Positions 18,674 through 26,000 of a DNA stretch of 64,000 nucleotides are shown piece after piece. Both the position numbers and the translations under genes were made by a program. The DNA is from Verrucomicrobiia bacterium (lineage in GTDB: Bacteria > Verrucomicrobiota > Verrucomicrobiia > Verrucomicrobiales > Akkermansiaceae): assembly GCA_947462875.1 (NCBI GenBank), contig CANHQJ010000020.1:19533-83532 (forward strand), in the 5' to 3' direction. How positions within the stretch are numbered: position 1 is the stretch's first letter; every line of letters begins with the position of its first letter. Under the pieces are notes generated by a model, which saw nothing but the letters and a program-made list of their open reading frames with translations, did no database searches and was not told where the DNA came from.

Positions 18674-19261
18674 TTAGAGCGCTTCTTTGGTGGAGGGCAC
18701 GCCTTTCACGCGCGGATCGATCGCGACCGCCGCTCGCAGCGCGCGCGCGATGCCTTTGAAAATCGCCTCGGCAATGTGGTGTCCATCGCGACCGTAGAGC
18801 AGCTCGACGTGCAGGTTGCAGCGCAGGTTGCTGGCCAGGGCACGGCAGAACTCCTCGGTGAGCGTGAGCGGGAAATTCGGAGCCGATGCCGTATCCGGCG
18901 GAGTGCGGAATTCCAGATGCGGGCGGTTCGAAAGATCGATCACCACGCGCGCCAGCGTTTCGTCCATCGGCAGATACGCATGACCATAACGGGTGATACC
19001 CTCTTTGCTGCCGAGAGCCTCGCGCAAGGCATCGCCCAGCACAATCGCGGTGTCCTCCACGGTGTGGTGCGCATCGATGTGCAAATCGCCGATCGTTTTC
19101 ACGTTCAGGTCGATCAGACTGTGGCGGGAAAACAGCGTGAGCATGTGATCGAAAAAGCCGATGCCGGTTTCGATTATGGAATTTCCCGAGCCATCGAGGT
19201 CGAGGGACAAAACGATGTCCGTCTCCGCCGTCTTGCGCTTTTGTGTGGAAGTGCGTGCCAT
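18674..19261 (-). CDS. hisB: Imidazoleglycerol-phosphate dehydratase
   Basis: A 195-residue monofunctional enzyme that dehydrates imidazole glycerol phosphate to imidazole acetol phosphate in histidine synthesis. Metal-binding motifs are visible: GIGFFDHML near 35, DLHIDAHHTVEDTAI near 59-73, and the second set DGHHIAEAIFKG near 162. There is no N-terminal HAD phosphatase domain, unlike the bifunctional enterobacterial HisB. It is the first visible gene of the hisB-hisH-acyltransferase run; upstream is the PEP-CTERM gene on the other strand. Confidence 0.96.
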   Translation of the reverse strand: MARTSTQKRKTAETDIVLSLDLDGSGNSIIETGIGFFDHMLTLFSRHSLIDLNVKTIGDLHIDAHHTVEDTAIVLGDALREALGSKEGITRYGHAYLPMDETLARVVIDLSNRPHLEFRTPPDTASAPNFPLTLTEEFCRALASNLRCNLHVELLYGRDGHHIAEAIFKGIARALRAAVAIDPRVKGVPSTKEAL

Positions 19262-19537
19262 GGTAGGTGGTGTGATGGTGCCGCGCCATCATGCGCGGGC
19301 GGGACGCAGTATGGCAGCAAAACGCTGCAACGCAAGGCTAAGCTGGACGCGTGACAATCAATGCATGAATGAAATTTACAGGTGAAAAAAAAAATATCCA
19401 ATTCCGCATTTTTTGCTTGCGCTTTTTCCAAAAATTTGAAAATCTCTTCTTAGATACGCTCCTCCCCAGCAAATAAAGCACGTCTGACGTTCCCGTCTCG
19501 TGTGAGTTTTTGTCCGTGTCCTAGCTACCCCACGCTT

Positions 19538-20203
19538 ATGAAAACTAAATACCTCCTGATTGCGCCCCTGCTGTCCTGCTTATTTGCCTGTGCAAACGCC
19601 GCCACGGTCAGCTATTCATTCGATACCCTCTTCAGCAATGATCCCGTGGCGCCTGACGCCCCAGGTCCTTGGTTGCAAATGACGACCACGGATACGATCG
19701 CTAATGAAGTCACCCTGACCTTCACCGCTCTCAATCTGACAGATCCGGAACATGTTACTGATTGGTATATCAATGTCGATCCCTCCCTGGACCTGAATCT
19801 GCTGACATTCACTGTCAATTCGGTAACGGGTACCTTTGCGAATCCCTCGATCGCAAAACTCCAGAATGGTCACATTGCCGATTCCGCCGGTCTCTACGAT
19901 GTTCATTTTTCCTTCAGCACCAGTGGCAGCAACGGCGGCAGCAATCGATTCACTGACAACGACTCGCTGACATACACGGTTGCTTACAGTGGCGCAGGCA
20001 CTTTCAACTCCTCCTCTTTCTCGTTCCTTGGCGCTCCCAACGATCAATTGGCGTATGGTCCCTACATCACTGGAGCGAGAATTTTGTCCACCGGTGCGAA
20101 CGATCTTGGTGGCGCATGGGTTGCCCCCATCCCTGAGCCATCTGTGACTCTCTACTCGGTATTGGCACTGGGATTCGCTGCGGGCCTGCGTCGCAGACGC
20201 TGA
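19538..20203 (+). CDS. PEP-CTERM sorting-signal exported protein
   Basis: A 221-residue secreted protein. The signal peptide MKTKYLLIAPLLSCLFACANA is followed by a low-complexity beta-rich region full of Thr, Ser, Asn and Asp (for example TSGSNGGSNRFTDNDS), with no recognisable enzyme motif. The C-terminus is a textbook PEP-CTERM signal: IPEPS, a hydrophobic stretch (TLYSVLALGFAAG) and LRRRR. Such proteins are processed by an exosortase and are often exopolysaccharide- or surface-associated; no exosortase gene is in this window. The ATG at 19538 begins the signal peptide. An intrinsic terminator follows. Confidence 0.9.
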   Translation: MKTKYLLIAPLLSCLFACANAATVSYSFDTLFSNDPVAPDAPGPWLQMTTTDTIANEVTLTFTALNLTDPEHVTDWYINVDPSLDLNLLTFTVNSVTGTFANPSIAKLQNGHIADSAGLYDVHFSFSTSGSNGGSNRFTDNDSLTYTVAYSGAGTFNSSSFSFLGAPNDQLAYGPYITGARILSTGANDLGGAWVAPIPEPSVTLYSVLALGFAAGLRRRR

Positions 20204-20225
20204 ATCTGCCAACAATCTGACAATC

Positions 20226-20265
20226 ATCGCCCGCCTGACATGGTCACTGGCGGGCGATTTTGTTT
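20226..20265 (+). terminator. Intrinsic terminator after the PEP-CTERM gene
   Basis: A perfect 10-bp GC-rich stem (ATCGCCCGCC at 20226-20235 with its complement at 20249-20258) has an inner TGAC/GTCA extension and is followed by TTTTGTTT. It lies 22 bases past the PEP-CTERM stop. Confidence 0.9.
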
Positions 20266-20587
20266 CAGGGCTCCGGACTCCATGAGCTCCTCAACGGCCT
20301 CGTGATTACCGCGATGGGCGGCACAAACGTGGTATTGGTGCCGTCATCGGCTGCGTGGCAGAAAACAGGAAGCCCGGGCCAGGACATGAGCGAGAATACG
20401 CTTGCGCAAGTTGGTTCACGAGTTTCCACGAGAGTGACAACGATTGGGTCAGAAAAAACACACCATTCCGTTCCATCAAAAAATCTCCGGGCGACATTCT
20501 TTCCTTTGCGGAAATCATTTCACGATTTCGGGAAGTGTAGGACAGCTTTTGCTTGTGCAATACAGAGGATTGGCACAATTTCCTCTT
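20266..20587 (+). other. Intergenic region upstream of the XylR-like regulator
   Basis: About 320 bases without a convincing gene. It should hold the promoter of the regulator at 20588, but I cannot pick a clear -35/-10 pair. A longer in-frame extension of the regulator to 20444 exists, but it lacks family resemblance. Confidence 0.5.
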
Positions 20588-21769
20588 ATGTGCGACGATA
20601 TGAAAATGATTGCCCTCTGCCTGCCGGCGGCGCTTTCTTATCGACACGACATCAGCGAAGGTGTGGCGGCCAATTATTTCCGCCACCACCGTTTCAAGTT
20701 GGTGGAACTCCCCCTGACTGGCATAGGAAAGTCACCCTTCGACCAAGTGGCGCAGCTCGATGGCATCATCACCTGGACGGAAGAGCGCGACACCTGGCTG
20801 CTGGACTACGTCAATCAAGGCATTCCCGTCGTGAACTGCGGAATGGAATGGATGGATCATCCCGGCATCGCCAATGTGTTCTTTGACTACCCGGAAATGC
20901 ACCAAGTCGTCATCGATCACCTCCGCGATCTAGCGGTCAAGCGCGTGGTGGTGATGGGGCACGATTTGGAATTCCGCCCGCAGACCACGGCCTCGTTTGA
21001 GGAATTCATCGCTCTCGCTGGCAACGCCGGCCTTTCCGCATCGCGCTGGCAGTTGGACGGGAAAAGCCCGGTCATGCAGCCGCAGCGGCTTCTGGAGCGT
21101 GTGGCAGACCACAAACTCATGGATTTCCTGCGCCATCTTCCCAAGCCTACCGCCATTTTCTGCGCCAGCGACCACATGGCGTTCATCGTCGGCGAAGCCG
21201 CTCAGGAGCTGGGACTGATGATCCCGGACGACATTATGATCATAGGCCGCGGCAACAGCTACCAGGGTCTGTTTGCCAACCCACCGCTCACCTCCGTCGC
21301 CGGAAACGCTCGCGGCGTGGGCGAACAAGCCGCGCTGTGTCTCATGGAATGGCTGAAAACCGGACAAGCACCTTTTCTCAGGAAAGTCGTCAGCGGGTCC
21401 ACACTTCACATGCGCGAGAGCACCTCGGGCAAGTCAGGAAACGTAGCGCTGGAAATGGCTCGCCGCGTGATTCAGCAAGAGGCGCCCACCGGGCTCTCGC
21501 TCAATGAGGTGGTGCACCTCTCGAAACTCTCCGCCAAAACATTCGTCCTCCGCTACCAGGAAGCCTTCGGCTTGAATCCCAGCGAGGAAATCCAGGAGTT
21601 GCGCTACCAACATTGCCGCAATCTGTTAGAGGAGCTCGATCTATCACTCGCCGATGTCGCGTCACAGTGCGGGTTCTCCTCGCAGGCGGCCTTTTCCAAT
21701 TATTTCCAACGCCACGCGCAGATGACGCCCAGCGAGTACCGCGCCCGCACCAAACGCCGCGCATCCTGA
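20588..21769 (+). CDS. XylR-like transcriptional regulator: periplasmic-binding-like sensor plus AraC DNA-binding domain
   Basis: A 393-residue regulator of the XylR (AraC/LacI hybrid) type. Residues about 5-275 form a LacI-like sugar-sensing domain: IPVVNCGMEW near 79, RVVVMGHDLEF near 118, PTAIFCASDHMAFIVGEAAQELG near 190 and the DDIMIIGRGNS strand near 216 with PPLTSVAGN. The last 100 residues are the AraC double helix-turn-helix, with LSLNEVVHLSKLSAKTFVLRY and ADVASQCGFSSQAAFSNYFQR ending TPSEYR. This pairing is common in planctomycetes and verrucomicrobia, where it controls carbohydrate genes. The start 20588 (MCDDMKM) or 20600 both suit the family. Ligand and targets unknown; the HAD gene is close downstream. 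Confidence 0.88.
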   Translation: MCDDMKMIALCLPAALSYRHDISEGVAANYFRHHRFKLVELPLTGIGKSPFDQVAQLDGIITWTEERDTWLLDYVNQGIPVVNCGMEWMDHPGIANVFFDYPEMHQVVIDHLRDLAVKRVVVMGHDLEFRPQTTASFEEFIALAGNAGLSASRWQLDGKSPVMQPQRLLERVADHKLMDFLRHLPKPTAIFCASDHMAFIVGEAAQELGLMIPDDIMIIGRGNSYQGLFANPPLTSVAGNARGVGEQAALCLMEWLKTGQAPFLRKVVSGSTLHMRESTSGKSGNVALEMARRVIQQEAPTGLSLNEVVHLSKLSAKTFVLRYQEAFGLNPSEEIQELRYQHCRNLLEELDLSLADVASQCGFSSQAAFSNYFQRHAQMTPSEYRARTKRRAS

Positions 21770-21828
21770 CAGCGATGCAGATGCCGGTTGCGGCAGAACC
21801 GAAGATGCGCTACCTGTGCAGCGTGTCC

Positions 21829-22617
21829 ATGACTGTTCCGCCTTTCCGCCCCGCCCGCCTGCTCTCGTTTGATTTCGATGGCACCCTGCACAATCCTGCG
21901 GAAAATCCCCCCGTATCCCCCGCCCTTTTCGCGCTGCTCGAAGAGCTGCGAGATACGCACCAAGCCGCCTGGGGTATCAATACCGGACGCTCGCTCGAGT
22001 ATTTGTTAGAGGGATTGGCGGAAAGCCGTTTCCCCTCCCTGCCCGACTTCATCATCGCCCGCGAGCGGGAAATTTTTTTCCTCGCCAGCGATCACACCTG
22101 GCAAGCGGATGAGGAATGGAATCAACGCTGTGAGCGGGAAATCGCACAATTGCTGCTTGATTCGGCGGATCTCATGAATGAAATCCGGCATCTGGTCAAA
22201 GAACGCACCGGCGCCGAATGGATCGAGCAACCGGGGGAACCGGCCGGCATCATCGCACGCACCGAGACGGAAATGGCCTGGATCGTCAGCCAGATCGAAA
22301 CGCGCGTGCCGCCCACCTCCGCCCTCGGCTGGCAGCGCAATTCCATCTACCTGCGTTTCGGCGATCTCGCCTTCCAAAAGGGCAGCAGTCTGGCGCGGGT
22401 CGCCCACTGTCTCGGCATCGCCCCGGCCGGCATCTTCGCCATCGGCGACAGCCATAACGATCTCGAAATGCTCGATCACGGCACAGCCGCCATGATCGCC
22501 TGCCCCGCCAACTCCGTGCCGGAAATCAGCGCACACGTCAACGCCCAGGGCGGCTATCTGTGCCGGCAATCGTATAGCGCAGGCGCGGTCGAGGCACTAC
22601 GTCATTTCTTTTCCTGA
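21829..22617 (+). CDS. HAD-superfamily (type IIB, Cof-like) phosphatase
   Basis: A 262-residue hydrolase. HAD motif I is LSFDFDGTLHN near residue 11, with the nucleophile Asp in DFDGT; motif II is in WGINTGRSLEY near 47; motif III/IV is FAIGDSHNDLEMLDHG near 210, the typical GDxxND of sugar phosphatases. The cap insert between about 75 and 185 is of the C2B type. The start 21829 (MTVPPFRPARL) is chosen because it lies just before motif I; other in-frame ATG codons upstream are possible. It lies 59 bases after the XylR-like regulator and may share its promoter. A sugar phosphate substrate is likely from the family. The end overlaps the convergent DUF1961 gene by 16 bases. Confidence 0.85.
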   Translation: MTVPPFRPARLLSFDFDGTLHNPAENPPVSPALFALLEELRDTHQAAWGINTGRSLEYLLEGLAESRFPSLPDFIIAREREIFFLASDHTWQADEEWNQRCEREIAQLLLDSADLMNEIRHLVKERTGAEWIEQPGEPAGIIARTETEMAWIVSQIETRVPPTSALGWQRNSIYLRFGDLAFQKGSSLARVAHCLGIAPAGIFAIGDSHNDLEMLDHGTAAMIACPANSVPEISAHVNAQGGYLCRQSYSAGAVEALRHFFS

Positions 22618-23423
22618 TCCGGGACATAGACGCGGAAATTCGCATAGCGCGCGCTGCGGGTGAACATGTGGCGCAGTCCGATGCGACCCTCCGTGATCTC
22701 GGGCAGGTCTGGCTGGCGCATGTGGCAATGGAGCGTCTGCCCGGCATTCTGGATGCACAGGAAGAGACTGCGCGCCTTCTTGATGACCGTGATCTTGTGC
22801 GGAACACCCGTGTGGAAAAGACCCTCGGGGAAATAATCCGGCTTGAGCTCGGTGCCCTTGAGTCCCTTGCCCTCAGGCAGGTAGCGGCGCCCGCGAATGT
22901 AACTTTCCTCGGTGCCGGGCGCGGCGGCGTAGCTGATGTGATGGGTGTGCATGTGGTCGAAATACAGGTTCATCGCCGGCACCTTGCGCAGATGATTCCA
23001 TGCCGCGATGTCCTTCGCATAGGGCCCCTGGCCGCTGCCTGTCGCCTGGATGTAGAGAATGGTCACACAGTCCGGCGACCGGTCAAGACGGGTGTAATCG
23101 TAGGTGATCTTCACGTCGCCGGCGAAGCTGTTTTTTGTCCACAGCACCATGTGGTGGGCATCGTTCTTGAACTCGGGTCCCGCGCTGAGCACCATGCCCT
23201 CCGGTGTGTTTTTCACGGTGCCGATCTCGCCATCGAGAAACCATTGTTTTTTCCAGTCATCGCTGCCGCTATCGGAAAAGATCTCGCGCCATGGTCCCGC
23301 GGCGGCTTGCGCGAAGGCGGCTTTGTCTTTTGCCGGATCGGGCTTCGGTTCCTCCGCGCGGACAAATGAACCCAGCACGGCAAGTGAGCACAAAAGGAAC
23401 GGCGCGGATGTGAGCATTTTCAC
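22602..23423 (-). CDS. Secreted DUF1961 family protein
   Basis: A 273-residue exported protein. The signal peptide (MLTSAPFLLCSLAVLGSFVRA) follows a GTG start with an ATG two codons later. The body resembles DUF1961, a family of beta-sandwich secreted proteins in polysaccharide-degrading bacteria: VLWTKNSFAGDVKITYDYTR in two pieces near 95-112, CVTILYIQATG near 120, YFDHMHTHHISYA near 155 with clustered His, and FHTGVPHKITVIK near 207. The fold is jelly-roll-like, as in some lyases and glycan-binding proteins. The gene is monocistronic and convergent with the HAD gene. Activity is unproven. Confidence 0.78.
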   Translation of the reverse strand: MKMLTSAPFLLCSLAVLGSFVRAEEPKPDPAKDKAAFAQAAAGPWREIFSDSGSDDWKKQWFLDGEIGTVKNTPEGMVLSAGPEFKNDAHHMVLWTKNSFAGDVKITYDYTRLDRSPDCVTILYIQATGSGQGPYAKDIAAWNHLRKVPAMNLYFDHMHTHHISYAAAPGTEESYIRGRRYLPEGKGLKGTELKPDYFPEGLFHTGVPHKITVIKKARSLFLCIQNAGQTLHCHMRQPDLPEITEGRIGLRHMFTRSARYANFRVYVPDQEKK

Positions 23424-23890
23424 GATGGTTTTAATTTTTGTTAGGATACGGTGATGGTGGTCCGCATCGGACGGCTTCCCTGCGAAAGTAACAAATCATG
23501 CGCCGTGAGCAAGCGCAAGGCAAGGGCTGTGGACGAAATGCATTTCTCATCTGTGACGATCATCCGTCGAGACATCGCGAAAAAAAATTTATTTTCCCCT
23601 TGCCAGATGATCTAACGCAACGTACTTCTCCCGCGTTCACCTACCCCACTTTCCCATGAAAACGGCACGCACCATAACATCGGCCACATCGCTCTCTGCG
23701 CGGAGCGCTGGCTGGATTTGTGCGGCGTGATAGGGAGGAAGACGATTGACCAAATACTGGTTTTTTTGATCGAACTCATCCGGGCATCGCCTCACCACGC
23801 TAGTCAGCGATCGATGCGCCCGGGCTCTTGTTAGCCCGATTTTTCCGAACCTCGATGCGGATGCATGTCCGCATCACCACCGTATGTAGT
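23424..23890 (+). other. 467-base gap with a 24-codon ORF and a lone terminator
   Basis: This gap has an A/T run near 23580, the 24-codon ORF at 23656-23730 (MKTARTITSATSLSARSAGW and four more), and an intrinsic terminator at 23821. The bases just before its ATG, CTACCCCACTTTCCCATGAAAAC split over two blocks, resemble those before the PEP-CTERM start at 19538 (CTACCCCACGCTTATGAAAAC). It may be a decayed PEP-CTERM gene, a small peptide gene or an RNA gene. Confidence 0.4.
23821..23844 (+). terminator. Intrinsic terminator with no obvious upstream gene
   Basis: CGGGCT (23821-23826) pairs with AGCCCG (23833-23838) and is followed by ATTTTT. It lies on the plus strand 90 bases after the 24-codon ORF and before the RbfA-like gene. 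Confidence 0.72.
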
Positions 23891-24310
23891 ATGAAACCAC
23901 ACGATCACCGCATGATGCAAGAGATCCAATCTCTCTGCACTGAAATCCGTCCAGAAGACGGCATCCCACCGTATCTCATCGAGCGACGGCCACCATCCAA
24001 ACGCCACGCGCCGCTCACAGCACGGGCCCGGCAATACTGCAAAGCCGCGCACCGCTCCCTGGAAGCGGGGCTGGCCAGCGTCTGTGGCGATGCACGGTTG
24101 CAATCCCTCACCATCCTCTCCGTAGAACCGCGGTCACGCGGCTCCACGCTCCTCGTGATCGTCGCCGCTCCTGACGCGGATCCGCACGCGATGGCTGCGC
24201 TGGAGCAGACCTTGCAAAAGGCATCCGGCCTGCTGCGCTCGGTGGTGGCGATGGAGATCCAACGCAAACGCACACCGCACCTCACCTTCCGGGTGGTGCC
24301 GCAAACCTAA
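23891..24310 (+). CDS. RbfA-like protein
   Basis: A 139-residue protein whose second half resembles ribosome-binding factor A, the KH-type factor that helps 16S rRNA maturation: a strand SLTILSVEPRSRGSTLLVIV near 75-95, a helix ALEQTLQKASGLLRSVVAMEI and the ending KRTPHLTFRV, comparable to RbfA's RxxPELRF close. The N-terminal 55 residues are basic and unlike classical RbfA, with a Pro/Arg-rich piece IERRPPSKRHAP. The start 23891 (MKPHDH) is chosen for length; the frame is open to 23828. Sixty bases separate it from an RtcB-family RNA ligase, with a strong hairpin between. Housekeeping rbfA normally sits by infB/nusA, so this is probably a paralogue with a specialised role, possibly in rRNA repair with the ligase. 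Function inferred. Confidence 0.68.
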   Translation: MKPHDHRMMQEIQSLCTEIRPEDGIPPYLIERRPPSKRHAPLTARARQYCKAAHRSLEAGLASVCGDARLQSLTILSVEPRSRGSTLLVIVAAPDADPHAMAALEQTLQKASGLLRSVVAMEIQRKRTPHLTFRVVPQT

Positions 24311-24318
24311 CAACTCCC

Positions 24319-24352
24319 GAAACCCCGCGCACCACATGGCGCGCGGGGTTTC
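24319..24352 (+). terminator. Strong hairpin between the RbfA-like gene and rtcB-like gene
   Basis: A perfect 12-bp stem (GAAACCCCGCGC at 24319-24330, complement at 24341-24352) with a 10-base loop lies in the 60-base gap. There is no T run after it (TCCCTCCTTA), so partial termination, attenuation or mRNA end protection is as likely as full termination. Confidence 0.65.
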
Positions 24353-24370
24353 CCTCCTTACTTACCCCAT

Positions 24371-25942
24371 ATGAATCTTATCAACGAATCGGATCTCCTC
24401 GAAGCCGGATGGCTGCCGGGACCGGAGATCGAAATCATGCTGGAAGCCGTCCGGGTCATGGCAGCCCGTGGCGTGCAAGATCGCGCCTACGCACTGAAAT
24501 TATTGCGACGCGATTTTCCCCTGCCCGACCGGATGTTGCGCCTGCGCGAGGAACCTGGTCCGCTCGCCCTGGCGATCGCGGCCACCAACGACGCGGATGC
24601 CAAAAACATCGGCGCCGTGCTGCGCTGCATGGATCCGCTGCTGCGCGTGCCTGTGGTGCGCGCCGGCGCCATCATGCCCGATGCCTGTCCCGCCGGAAAC
24701 GCCCCGGCGAACATTCCCGTGGGCGGCGTCATCGCGGTGGAAAACGCGATCATCCCCAGTGCCCACAGCGAGGACATTTGCTGCTCGATGTTTGCCAGCT
24801 TCTATCAATCCACGGCCAGCGTCGCCGAAGAACTGGACGTGCTGATGACCTGCACGCGCTTCGGGCAAGGCGGGCGCAATCAAGCAGACTGGGTGCCTCA
24901 TCCCGTGCTGCATGAGCCCGTGTGGTGCAATCCGTTTTTGCAAGGTCTGCAACGCTATGCCGCCATGCATCTCGCGGATCAGGGCGATGGCAATCATTTT
25001 GCCTACCTCGGCGCGGTGGAGTTCAGCCCGGAACAATTGCACGCGCTCCGACAACAGGGGCACGATGATCTCGCGGAAAAAATCAGCTCACACGCGGGCT
25101 CATGGAAAGTGCTCATCACGCACCACGGCAGCCGCGGGCTGGGCGCGCATCTCTACAAACGCGGGCAAAAAGCCGCGGAGAAACAAACCGCGAAGATCGC
25201 GGAGGGCATTCCCGATGCCGCGTGTTGGCTCGACTATGACAGCGTGGAAGGCTGCGCCTACTGGGAGGCGTTGCAGTACATCAGTCGCTGGACCAAGGCG
25301 AACCACGAATGCATTCACCGGACCTTCGCCGAAAAACTAGGCACTCGCATCGCGGCCTCGATCGGTAATGAACACAACTTTGTCTGGAAGCGCGGTGATA
25401 CGTTTTACCACGGAAAAGGAGCCACGCCCGCCTGGCCGGATGAGCAGGGGCGTGCGCAGCTCGGCCTGATCCCGCTCAATATGGCGGCTCCCGTGCTGCT
25501 GGTCATCGGCAAAAACAATCAGGAATTCATGAGCTTCGCGCCGCACGGTGCGGGGCGCAATCACTCACGCCGCGCCGCGACCAGAGCCTACCTCAACCAG
25601 GACGGACACCTCAGCCGCAAGGAACTGGATCGGCTCGTCAGCAACCAGACGCCGGGCCTCGACATCCGTTGGTGGCATGGCAAGGCGGATCTCAGCGAGA
25701 CGCCCCTGGCTTACAAATCAGCCGAGCAGGTCATCGATCAGATCAGGCACTTCGCTCTGGCGGACATCCTCGCCGAGATCCAACCACGCGGCTGCCTCAT
25801 GGCCGGCGATGCGGGCCCGCGACCCTGGCAGGCGGAGCGTGACCTCACTCCGAAACAAAAACGCCAGATCGAACATCGTTCCGACCGCCGCAAATCACGA
25901 CAGCACCTCAATCACTGGGAGGATGCATCCGATGTGGAGTAG
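24371..25942 (+). CDS. Divergent RtcB-family RNA ligase
   Basis: A 523-residue protein related to RtcB, the GTP/Mn-dependent ligase that joins 2',3'-cyclic phosphate RNA ends to 5'-OH ends. Family positions are recognisable though altered: HSEDICCSMF near 136 in place of FDIGCGM, DQGDGNHF near 200 for GGGNHF, ITHHGSRGLG near 247 for HSGSRGLG, EHNFVW near 335 for the HHN segment, HGKGATPA near 350 for RKGATRA, and PHGAGRNHSR near 394 for SHGAGR, whose His takes GMP. So the catalytic set appears complete. It is longer than standard RtcB (about 400-480) with a Lys/Arg-rich tail. The nearest relatives are probably the RtcB2-like paralogues that work in RNA repair. It follows an RbfA-like gene; no archease or RtcA gene is near. 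Confidence 0.82.
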   Translation: MNLINESDLLEAGWLPGPEIEIMLEAVRVMAARGVQDRAYALKLLRRDFPLPDRMLRLREEPGPLALAIAATNDADAKNIGAVLRCMDPLLRVPVVRAGAIMPDACPAGNAPANIPVGGVIAVENAIIPSAHSEDICCSMFASFYQSTASVAEELDVLMTCTRFGQGGRNQADWVPHPVLHEPVWCNPFLQGLQRYAAMHLADQGDGNHFAYLGAVEFSPEQLHALRQQGHDDLAEKISSHAGSWKVLITHHGSRGLGAHLYKRGQKAAEKQTAKIAEGIPDAACWLDYDSVEGCAYWEALQYISRWTKANHECIHRTFAEKLGTRIAASIGNEHNFVWKRGDTFYHGKGATPAWPDEQGRAQLGLIPLNMAAPVLLVIGKNNQEFMSFAPHGAGRNHSRRAATRAYLNQDGHLSRKELDRLVSNQTPGLDIRWWHGKADLSETPLAYKSAEQVIDQIRHFALADILAEIQPRGCLMAGDAGPRPWQAERDLTPKQKRQIEHRSDRRKSRQHLNHWEDASDVE

Positions 25943-25966
25943 AAACATTCCGTCATATTTCGCATG

Positions 25967-25998
25967 TTGACTAATTGCATATCGAGCTATACAATTAG
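25967..25998 (+). promoter_or_regulatory. Consensus-like promoter inside an inverted repeat, leaderless arrangement
   Basis: TTGACT (25967-25972) and TACAAT (25990-25995) are spaced by 17 bases. The -10 ends only 5 bases before the ATG at 26001, so the transcript would be leaderless or nearly so. The arms CTAATTG (25971-25977) and CAATTAG (25992-25998) form a perfect 7-bp inverted repeat over the promoter and look like an operator. Confidence 0.68.
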
Positions 25999-26000
25999 CC

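Noticed and set aside
17474..19354. 626-codon plus-strand frame across hisB, hisH and the acyltransferase
   Set aside because: It crosses three separate, well-supported minus-strand genes and has no recognisable family.
20444..20587. N-terminal extension of the XylR-like regulator
   Set aside because: The frame is open to 20444, but the added 48 residues are unlike the family, which begins near 20588.
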